Assembly: GCA_009838515.1 (NCBI GenBank)
Contig: VXRL01000040.1
Coordinates: 243,749-307,748, forward strand
Direction of reading: 5' to 3'
Length of the DNA: 64,000 nucleotides
Origin: Terriglobia bacterium
GTDB lineage: Bacteria; Acidobacteriota; Terriglobia; Bryobacterales; UBA6623
The notes beneath the pieces are model-generated. The model did not search any database, was not told where the DNA came from, and saw only the letters and a program-made list of their open reading frames with translations. A program made the translations under genes and the position numbers. Shown piece after piece: positions 51,705 through 59,800 of this stretch. The stretch's first letter is position 1, and every line of letters begins with the position of its first letter.

Positions 51705-54314
51705 GTGGACCACTCTCAACTCTCCTGGATCGCTCATTTCATCTGGGGAATCGCGGACGACGTGCTCCGGGATCTCTATGTCCGCGGCAAGTACCGCGAC
51801 GTGATCCTACCCATGACTGTGCTTCGGCGGCTCGATTCGATCTTGGAACCGCGCAAGTCGGCCGTTCTAGAACTGAAGGCACAACTCGACGCCGCTCAGA
51901 TCCACCATCAGGACGAGGCTCTGCGGCAAGCGGCCGGACAGGCGTTCTACAACACCTCTAGGTTCACTCTGCGGGACCTCAAAGCGCGGGCCAGCCAGCA
52001 GCAGCTTAAATCTGATTTCGAAGCGTATCTCGACGGATTCTCCCCGAACGTCCAAGACATCTTGGAGAAGTTCGAATTTCGGAACCAGATTCCTCGCCTC
52101 TCAAAGGCCGACGCCCTAGGGACACTCATAGAGCGGTTCCTTTCGTCCGACGTGAATCTGAGCCCCAATGCGGTCCTTTTCGGCGACGGATCGATAAAGC
52201 ACCCGGGTCTAGACAATCACGGGATGGGAACGGTCTTTGAGGAACTTGTCCGTCGCTTCAACGAAGAGAACAATGAAGAGGCAGGAGAACACTGGACCCC
52301 TCGCGATGCTGTAAGGCTGATGGCGAGGCTCGTGTTCTTACCTGTCGCCGATCAGATCCAATCCGGAACCTACCTGATGTACGACGGCGCCTGCGGTACC
52401 GGTGGAATGCTGACTGTGGCCGAGGAAACCTTTGCCGAGATCGCAGCCCAACGAGGAAAGCAGGTTGCAACCCATCTCTATGGACAGGAGATCAATGCAG
52501 AGACCTACGCCATCGCCAAGGCAGATCTGCTCATCAAGGGAGAAGGGGGAGCGGCAGACAACATCGTTGGAGGACCGGAGTACTCAACGCTTTCGAACGA
52601 CGCGTTTCCGAATCGCGAGTTCGACTTCATGCTCTCGAATCCACCCTACGGCAAGAGCTGGAAGAACGACTTAGAGCGGATGGGCGGGAAGTCTGAGATT
52701 CACGACCCGAGATTCCTGATCGACCACAGTGGCGATCCAGAATACTCGCTCGTCACCCGTTCAAGTGACGGCCAGATGCTGTTCCTGGCGAACATGGCCT
52801 CCAAGATGAAGCACGGCACGGCGCTGGGGAGCCGCATTGCAGAGGTACACAACGGCTCGTCGCTGTTTACCGGCGACGCCGGCCAGGGCGAGAGCAACAT
52901 CCGCCGGTGGATCATCGAGAACGACTGGCTCGAAGCCATCGTCGCGCTGCCGCTCAACATGTTCTACAACACGGGAATCGCCACCTACGTGTGGGTACTG
53001 GGCAACCGCAAGGCGGAGCAACGCAAGGGCAAAGTGCAGCTTATCGACGCTACCCCGTGGTTCAAACCGTTGCGGAAGAATCTCGGCAAGAAGAACTGCG
53101 AGTTGTCCGAGGAAGACATCGCGCGCATCAGCGATACGTTCCTCGCGTTTGAGGAAAGTGAGCAGTCGAAGATCTTCCCGAACGAAGCCTTCGGCTATTG
53201 GAAGCTGACTGTAGAACGGCCCCTTCGCCTTGCAGTGGACCTATCTGCAGAACGGCGTGACCAGTTCCGAGCGATCTGCAAGGAGGCCAAAGAGCTTCCG
53301 ATGGCTGGTCTCGCCGACAGGCTAGCAGCGAAGCTCGGGCCGGGGCCTCATCGCGACCTTAACGCGATCATGGACTCGCTTACGGAAGATGCCATGCAGC
53401 GCGGGGTCAAGCTGACAGCGAAGCGCAAGAAGCTGTTGCGCGACTCGCTAGCAGAACGTAGCGAGGAAGCCGAACCGGTAGTTGCAAGGAAGCACAAACT
53501 CGGGAATGTGGAACCGGATCCGCTGCAGGGTCTCTGCGAGGTCACCCTGGGCAGCAAGCGCTGGGTCGTCGAGTACGAGCCGGACCCCGCGCTGCGTGAC
53601 ACGGAGCAGGTTCCTTTGCTGGAAGAAGGCGGAGTCGAAGCGTTCCTGAAACGCGAGGTGCTGCCCTACGCGGAGGATGCCTGGTACGCACCAGCGAGCG
53701 TCAAGATCGGCTACGAGATCAGCTTTACTCGGTACTTTTACAAGCCGGAGCCCCTGAGGACGCTGGCGGATATCCAGTCGGAGATCGTCGCCGTAGAGCA
53801 AGAGGCGGAGGGGTTGCTGGGCAGGTTGATGAGAGGCGAATCACTCGCCGAGGAGAGCAAGCTGCGAGTCTACGCCGACACGTCGGTGATCGGCGGTTGC
53901 GAGGACGAGGAGTTCCGGGAGCCCTCTCGGCGGCTGATCGAGAAGTGCGCACGGGGTGAGATCACGTTGGTCGTGTCAGCGATTACACTACAGGAACTGG
54001 AGGATGCCCCCCAAGCCGTGCGTGAAGTGCTCCGGGCGATCGGGACCGAGGATCTCGAGGTGATTGCCATTACAGAAGAGGTCAGGGAACTTGCGGATCG
54101 TTACATCGAGAGCGGTGCCCTCAGCACGGCGATGCGCGCAGACGCCCAGCACATCGCCGCCGCAACCGTGGCGGATGTAGACGTACTGGCGAGTTGGAAC
54201 TTCAGACATATGGTGAATCTGACGCGAATCCGACAGTACAGCGAGGTGAACCGGCGCACGGGGTACCCCGGGGTGGATATCCGCAGTCCCATGGAGCTTG
54301 AAAATGAAGAGTGA
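51705..54314 (+). CDS. hsdM: Type I R-M methyltransferase HsdM fused to a PIN-domain toxin
   Basis: 869 aa from a GTG at 51705 (VDHSQLSWIAHFIWGIADD, the normal HsdM start). Residues 1 to about 708 are a complete N6-adenine methyltransferase subunit: helical HsdM_N, SAM motif DGACGTGG at 227-234, catalytic NPPY at 312-315 and the usual HsdM end (LADIQSEIVAVEQEAEGLL). Without a stop the frame continues through a short linker into residues 720-869, a PIN ribonuclease domain (LRVYADTSVIGG with D725; LQELED with E764; MRADAQHIAAATVADVDVLA; SWNFRHMVNL; NRRTGYPGVDIRSPMEL). PIN proteins of this exact kind normally stand alone beside a small partner, which is present here at the overlapping next gene. 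Confidence 0.9.
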   Translation: MDHSQLSWIAHFIWGIADDVLRDLYVRGKYRDVILPMTVLRRLDSILEPRKSAVLELKAQLDAAQIHHQDEALRQAAGQAFYNTSRFTLRDLKARASQQQLKSDFEAYLDGFSPNVQDILEKFEFRNQIPRLSKADALGTLIERFLSSDVNLSPNAVLFGDGSIKHPGLDNHGMGTVFEELVRRFNEENNEEAGEHWTPRDAVRLMARLVFLPVADQIQSGTYLMYDGACGTGGMLTVAEETFAEIAAQRGKQVATHLYGQEINAETYAIAKADLLIKGEGGAADNIVGGPEYSTLSNDAFPNREFDFMLSNPPYGKSWKNDLERMGGKSEIHDPRFLIDHSGDPEYSLVTRSSDGQMLFLANMASKMKHGTALGSRIAEVHNGSSLFTGDAGQGESNIRRWIIENDWLEAIVALPLNMFYNTGIATYVWVLGNRKAEQRKGKVQLIDATPWFKPLRKNLGKKNCELSEEDIARISDTFLAFEESEQSKIFPNEAFGYWKLTVERPLRLAVDLSAERRDQFRAICKEAKELPMAGLADRLAAKLGPGPHRDLNAIMDSLTEDAMQRGVKLTAKRKKLLRDSLAERSEEAEPVVARKHKLGNVEPDPLQGLCEVTLGSKRWVVEYEPDPALRDTEQVPLLEEGGVEAFLKREVLPYAEDAWYAPASVKIGYEISFTRYFYKPEPLRTLADIQSEIVAVEQEAEGLLGRLMRGESLAEESKLRVYADTSVIGGCEDEEFREPSRRLIEKCARGEITLVVSAITLQELEDAPQAVREVLRAIGTEDLEVIAITEEVRELADRYIESGALSTAMRADAQHIAAATVADVDVLASWNFRHMVNLTRIRQYSEVNRRTGYPGVDIRSPMELENEE

Positions 54315-54522
54315 AACCGGCATCAAGTCGTTCGATTGCGTGGAGTGGACCCGCGAGACGCGGGACCGGATCAGCGCTGAGATCAAGGACATGTCCGGCG
54401 AGGAGCTTCGTCGGTGGCTGGAGGCGCGGCGACCCCAAGATCCGTTTCTGGCGGAGCTGTTTGATCGGAAGACGTCGCCAAAGGGCAGTAGAGCCCCGGT
54501 CCGGATGCCTGCCGGGGATTAG
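54304..54522 (+). CDS. Small partner (putative antitoxin) of the PIN domain
   Basis: 72 aa from ATG 54304, overlapping the end of the HsdM-PIN frame by 11 bp; a TTG two codons upstream is possible. The sequence SFDCVEWTRETRDRISAEIK and the following MSGEELRRWLE resemble the short proteins that usually accompany this PIN family (FDCVxxxRxxRDRIxxEI-xDMxxEEL). The probable role is to neutralise the PIN domain, inferred from family co-occurrence. The C-terminus is basic and disordered-looking. A 187-bp gap without a gene separates it from hsdS. Confidence 0.7.
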   Translation: MKSETGIKSFDCVEWTRETRDRISAEIKDMSGEELRRWLEARRPQDPFLAELFDRKTSPKGSRAPVRMPAGD

Positions 54523-54709
54523 CGCATGGTGGTCGGATTCCGACGTCGCACTTGGAAGGGATCAGAGAATGACGGGCAAGACATCCCGAACCTCGTAGAC
54601 ATCTTGGGGGATGCGGCGAGACGTGCGAGAGGCGGTGGAGTGTGAAGGTAAAGAAGCAATGGAGCGAGCGATAGTGTGCCACCTGCATTGGAAGCCGTAG
54701 GGATTGACG

Positions 54710-56158
54710 ATGGCGAAACTAGCGAAGATCGTGAGCGACCTTCAGCCGTACCCGGCGTACAAGCCGTCCGGAGTGGAGTGGCTGGGGGATGTGCCGACGC
54801 ATTGGGAGGTAGAACCGAATCGAGCCCTATTTGAGGAGGTGAACGAGCGGGAGCGTCCTGACGAGCCCCTGCTTTCGGTGACGATCACTCAGGGAGTAAT
54901 CCGGCAAACTGAACTCTTGGCCGACAGCTCCAAGAAGGACAGTTCTAAGCTGGACAAGTCGTCGTACAAGCTCGTACGGTTTGGCGATATCGCATACAAC
55001 AAGATGCGAGCTTGGCAAGGGGCCATTGGGGTTTCCTGGGACCAAGGGATTGTAAGTCCCGCATATGTGGTGCAACGGCCACGCCACAGGACCAACTCAC
55101 AGTACATGCACCATCTATTCCGGACTCCAGCCTTCGCGAAGGAGGCAGAACGATGGTCATACGGCATTGCATCCGACATGTGGAGTCTGCGACCTGAGCA
55201 GTTCAAGGGGATATATGCGTGTCTTCCACCTGTCCCCGAGCAAGCCGCCATCGCTCGCTATCTCGACTACGCCGACCGGCGCATCCAACGCTGCATCCGT
55301 GCCAAGCAGAAGCTGATCACACTGCTGGAGGAACAGAAGCAGGCTATCGTCCACCAGGCAATCTCCGGCCAAATCGACGTTCGAGTCAGCAAGCCCTACC
55401 CGTCCTACAAGGACTCCGGCGTGGAGTGGCTGGGAGGAGTGCCGGAGCATTGGGAAGTTATCCGCTTGGGGAGACTCATTACCTTGACAACGGGTTTCCC
55501 GTTCAAGAGTGAGGGATTCACGCAATCGGAAGAAGACGTTCGGCTTCTTCGCGGGATTAACGTTGCACTTGGGAGACTACGCTGGAAGGAGACTGTTAGA
55601 TGGCCTGCAGACGACACAGAGAACTTTGCCGAGTATCTGCTTGAGCCGGGCGATATCGTGCTGGGCATGGATCGCCCGATCATCCAAGATGGCATACGTG
55701 TCGCGCTTGTGGACCTGTCAGATGTTCCGTCACTGCTTCTTCAACGCGTCGCACGGATTCGACCTGGCAATGAACTGAACCGGGACTTCGCGTTCTTGCT
55801 GTTGAGTGGTAAGGGTTTCTCTGACTACTTGGCCCCGATCTTCACGGGAGTCAGTGTTCCCCATCTGAGTCCTGAACAAATCAGGGGGTATAGGCTTGCA
55901 CTCCCTAGCTTGGCCGAACAGGAGCAAATCCTAGAATGGCTGGGTCCCCGTATTGGTGCCATTCGGTCTGGGATGGACTGCGCTATACGCGAGATCTTGC
56001 TACTCCGTGAGTACCGTACTCGTCTCACTGCAGACGTGGTTACGGGGAAGTTTGACGTTCGCGAGGCAGCGGCACGCCTAGCGGACGAATTCGATGAGTC
56101 AGACGCTTCGGGCATGATCTGTGCGAAAACTACCGACAAACTCGACACTTTGGCCTAG
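54710..56158 (+). CDS. hsdS: Type I restriction-modification specificity subunit HsdS
   Basis: 482 aa. Two target-recognition domains, each introduced by the same conserved repeat: YPAYKPSGVEWLGDVPTHWE near residue 15 and YPSYKDSGVEWLGGVPEHWE near residue 230. The long helical spacer between them (EQAAIARYLDYADRRIQRC, LITLLEEQKQAIVHQAISG) is repeated near the C-terminus (LLREYRTRLTADVVTGKFDV). Each domain reads one half of a bipartite DNA target. It contributes specificity to both the HsdM-PIN and HsdR subunits. Base composition is visibly lower in GC than the host genes left of the tRNAs. Confidence 0.93.
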   Translation: MAKLAKIVSDLQPYPAYKPSGVEWLGDVPTHWEVEPNRALFEEVNERERPDEPLLSVTITQGVIRQTELLADSSKKDSSKLDKSSYKLVRFGDIAYNKMRAWQGAIGVSWDQGIVSPAYVVQRPRHRTNSQYMHHLFRTPAFAKEAERWSYGIASDMWSLRPEQFKGIYACLPPVPEQAAIARYLDYADRRIQRCIRAKQKLITLLEEQKQAIVHQAISGQIDVRVSKPYPSYKDSGVEWLGGVPEHWEVIRLGRLITLTTGFPFKSEGFTQSEEDVRLLRGINVALGRLRWKETVRWPADDTENFAEYLLEPGDIVLGMDRPIIQDGIRVALVDLSDVPSLLLQRVARIRPGNELNRDFAFLLLSGKGFSDYLAPIFTGVSVPHLSPEQIRGYRLALPSLAEQEQILEWLGPRIGAIRSGMDCAIREILLLREYRTRLTADVVTGKFDVREAAARLADEFDESDASGMICAKTTDKLDTLA

Positions 56159-56169
56159 AAGAGTGAGCT

Positions 56170-56867
56170 ATGACCATTGATCGGCCGACCGAATACTTGG
56201 TTTGTCTTGTGCGCGAGCTTCGAAGGCTCGCCCGGGATACGGCGTGGGTCAAGTTCAAAGTCAACGTTCGCAGGCTAGAGGAGATCGGTGAGTACATTTC
56301 AGCGCTCGCAAACTCGGCCGCTTTGGTTGGCAAGGTATTTGCCTATATGGTGTGGGGGATTTCTGATCGAGACCATGCGGTCGTCGGCACAGGCTTCGAC
56401 CCGAACACCGCAAGGTTCTTCGACTGCTGAAACCAAGACTCCACTTTTGCTTCTTCCAAGTTTCCATTGAGCGGCATTCGGTGATCGTGCTCGAAATCGA
56501 GCGCGCGTTTCGCCAACCAGTGCAATTTCGCGGACAAGAGTACATCCGTGTGAGCTCCTACAAGAAGAAGCTGAAGGACTTCCCACAGAGTGCGCGGGCG
56601 TTGAGGCACGTTTTCGATCAAACGCCCGTTGAGAACGGCATTGCAGCCGAGCGAGTGCCTGACGATGCACTGCTTCGGCTGCTCGACTATCCTGCGTATC
56701 TTGATTTGCTCAGGAACCGGCTTCCAGGGAATCGGAACGAAATTCTAGATGCGCTCAACAGCGATGCTTGGATCGAGCGTAGCGACGCGGGTGGCTGGAA
56801 CGTGACAAGCTCACTTCCATACGTTGAAGACCATGGTTCAGGTTGCTTGAACGGTGGAGAGGGTTGA
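56170..56867 (+). pseudogene. Broken AlbA_2 (Schlafen-type) transcriptional regulator
   Basis: The first frame (ATG 56170, 11 bp after hsdS) reads an AlbA_2 domain: EEIGEYISALANSAALVGK and MVWGISDRDHAVVGTGF, then stops at 56430. The continuing family sequence is found in the +2 frame from 56421 (RLLKPRLHFCFFQVSI, VIVLEIERAFRQPVQFRGQE, SYKKKLKDFPQSARALRHVF, FDQTPVENGIAAERVPDDAL). A short deletion or frameshift therefore joins the halves. The expected C-terminal winged-helix part is missing: similarity ends near GGWNVTS at about 56810. Genes of this family often sit inside type I loci. Confidence 0.75.
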
Positions 56868-56870
56868 CGC

Positions 56871-59800
56871 TCAACACCTCAGGAGCTTAATGCGCTCTTG
56901 GAGGGCAAGGGCGCCGGGTGTGTTCTTGGCAGCCAGCGCCGCCGCGACCTCGACCAGCGCCTGCCTGGCCGCGGCATCTTTGGACAGCGCATGGAGGTCC
57001 GACCCCAACGCCGCAGTCACGAGTTCGACCAGCGCGTTTCCCTTGCTCTCGCGATACCAATGACTGGACGGGTTGTTCGCCTTCAGCACCGCAGCGATCC
57101 ACCGAAGGCCGTCCAAACGAAGCGGACCACCGAAGGCCGTGGTGAGAAAGCGCGAGAAGCGGGTGACACACTCTTCGTCGCGCCCTAGATGCGACTGCGC
57201 CCACCGCTCGTAGACATCCTTCATCCGGAGAGCGCCTCCCGGCGGGAGCCGCGCGAGGGAGTCTTCGTTCCCAAACCCGAGTAGGTCGCAGATTAGCCGC
57301 TCGCCATAAAACCATAGGCCCGGTTTCGACCAATCGGCCGCCAGTCCGTACTCCGCGAGCCCTCGCCAGACGCGCTCAAAAGCCGCGGTGTCATCACCGG
57401 CCCCGAGACGCATATAGAGGCCGCGGATGAAGTCCTCCAGCGCATAATGCGCCGCCGGCCCATGAACGAGAACCGGCTCCCAAACAGCCTGATCCTCATC
57501 TTCAGGCGCGGCGAGCGATAAGGCAGCGATCTTCGGGAGGATATTCTGGGTCGGCTGGTCGTACTCGCCGTTCCCGTCCGTCTCGGCCCGCGCCTTCGCG
57601 CGCGAAGCGTCGTAGTCCCAGATGCGGAGAGCAAGGCGCGTGTCCGACGACCGGTCGCCGGTTCCAGCGCCGTGCATGAGCCAACCGAACACCACTTCGA
57701 GCACATGGCCGTCAAGCGAGGCCCCCGGCCGGCGCTGGGGCTTTCCGCGCCAGGTCCGCTTGCCGGATGTGTAGAGACGCATCTTCCTGTAGAACTCCAG
57801 CCGCCCGCAGCCGGCCGCGACGCGCTTGAAGTCGAGACTGTCGAGGTTTGCGTCCTTATTCCGTAACGGGAAACGCCGCAGCCTCGCGAGCCAGCCGCTC
57901 CACGCACGTTCAGCGACTTCATCGTCTCCGTAATCGGGCGTGAGGAGGATGAGGCCGGACCACAGGACCCCAGCCTGCAGAAGCCGCCACCACACGGACC
58001 CCAACTGGTCCCGGCTGGCGTAGGCAATCCCGACAACCGCCTCCAAGGCGCACGAGTCACCGCTCGTCAGGAGGCGAAGGACATCGGCCTCCCACTCAGG
58101 TCCGGCGTCACCGGCCAGCCACAGGTGCATCACGGCATGCGCTGCGAACTTCAGTTCGTTGCGCATGCTCCTCATGCGCTGGTTGCGAATCTCGCCACTC
58201 GTCCATGGAATCCCTGAGACGGCTGAGCGGACAACTGCAAGCGAGTGGCCTTGCGCCTCAGGGGCTTTCGCCAACCACGTCCCACCCAGCACGACCAACG
58301 TTGCCGCCGCTGCGAGCCTACACGTGGATCTCCCAGCCTCATCTTCCTCCGTATTGGCCTCGCAGGTCTTGATTAGGTCGTACAGATACACCGCCTCTTC
58401 GTCTGTGAGCGTCTGTCCACGTTGAAGCCTCTGCTCGCAGCGGTTCGGCATGTGAAGGTACGTGAGCGGCTGCGCCTCCTCGCTCTGCAGCGACTGGACC
58501 TCAGAGCTCAGGTCGTCGGGGCAGACGAAACTCCGGACTTCTGTGCCTGTCTCCTGGTCCGTCGTCGGCCGATAATTCGCGCTGTCGAGAGCGGCGAAGA
58601 GCAGCTTGAACGCAAGCGCTTTCTTCGGGTCTTCAGGTAGCGTCCAAGTCGATACAAGCGCCTTGAGGTGCCGCGCAAGGTCGTGGTTGGCCAACAGAAG
58701 CTCGACCACCACATCCAAGAGCCGCCGCTGACGATGCGATGCGAGGGTCCAATTGCGGGCGAAGTCGAGCATCGCTTGGCCGCCCTGAAGCCAGTTCCAT
58801 TCGACGAAGTTGTTGGCAATCTGCTCTACACGAACGCTGTCCCAGTAGAACAGGTTCGGAAACGTCAGCAGAGGAGCGAGTGCTCCCGTGAGCAGCGACG
58901 GCCGGTACTTGGACACATTGAGGAGCACGCTGACTAGCGCCGCCGAGTTGCCCTCGTGCAACAGCCGATCGACGATGGCGGTTATGTCTTCGCCGGCATC
59001 GAGTTGGAACGTCAGCCATCGCTCGAGCGCGTCGAGCGCGCAGAAAAGGTTCCCGTTGCGCAGTGAGTTGGTCTGCGGCCAGCCGAACACCTGCTGCCAG
59101 CCCGGGAACTCTTTCTGCAATCCGCCTTCGAACTGCAGCGTGATCCCCAGTGGTGCACGCTCTCGGCCCTTCATGGCCTCGGCGACCCATCGTTCCGTCG
59201 AGAAGTTCACGAGCGCGATGAGCGCATCTGAGGCGACATCAGGCGCGACTTGCAGGAACGTGAAGAACGGGCTCTTCCAGAAGGCGGTGGGGTAAGCGTC
59301 TTTCGGGTAGTCGAGGCCTAGATCTACATCAAAACGCTCAGCCCTGTCCTCCCGTTCTGGCTGGTCGTCGATGATCAGCGCAAGCAGAATCTCCGCTGCC
59401 AGCTCTGGCCTTGCACGCATCAGCGGCTGGAGGCCGTTCTCCTTGAAGCATGCGGTCCGGAAGTCCATGTCGACCTCGCCGCGTGCGCCGAGGGGCCAGG
59501 GCGGCAGGCGCTCGCGGAACCGGCCAATGGAGGGGGGCATCCGCCGCAGCCTCTCCTGGCGCTCCTTGTATTCCGGGTCCGTCTCCAAGCGCTTGGCGTG
59601 CGCCAATGCCTTCTCCCGCCTGACCGCGGCTATCCGCCGCTCCACATCCTCGTCGACCTTCCGTCTTCCCGCCAGTTCCAGCGCCCAGTTGCCAACCTCT
59701 TCCGGGAGGTCTGCAGCGCCAGCCAGCGGCGCTGTGTACAGCGAGTACTCCCGCGTCATGTACGTGACGCCAAGTCCCTTCTGGACCTGCACGGTCCGGG

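Noticed and set aside
56170-56430. Intact small AlbA_2 protein of 86 aa
   Set aside because: The rest of the family sequence continues in another frame directly afterwards, so this is the first half of a broken gene rather than a short functional one.
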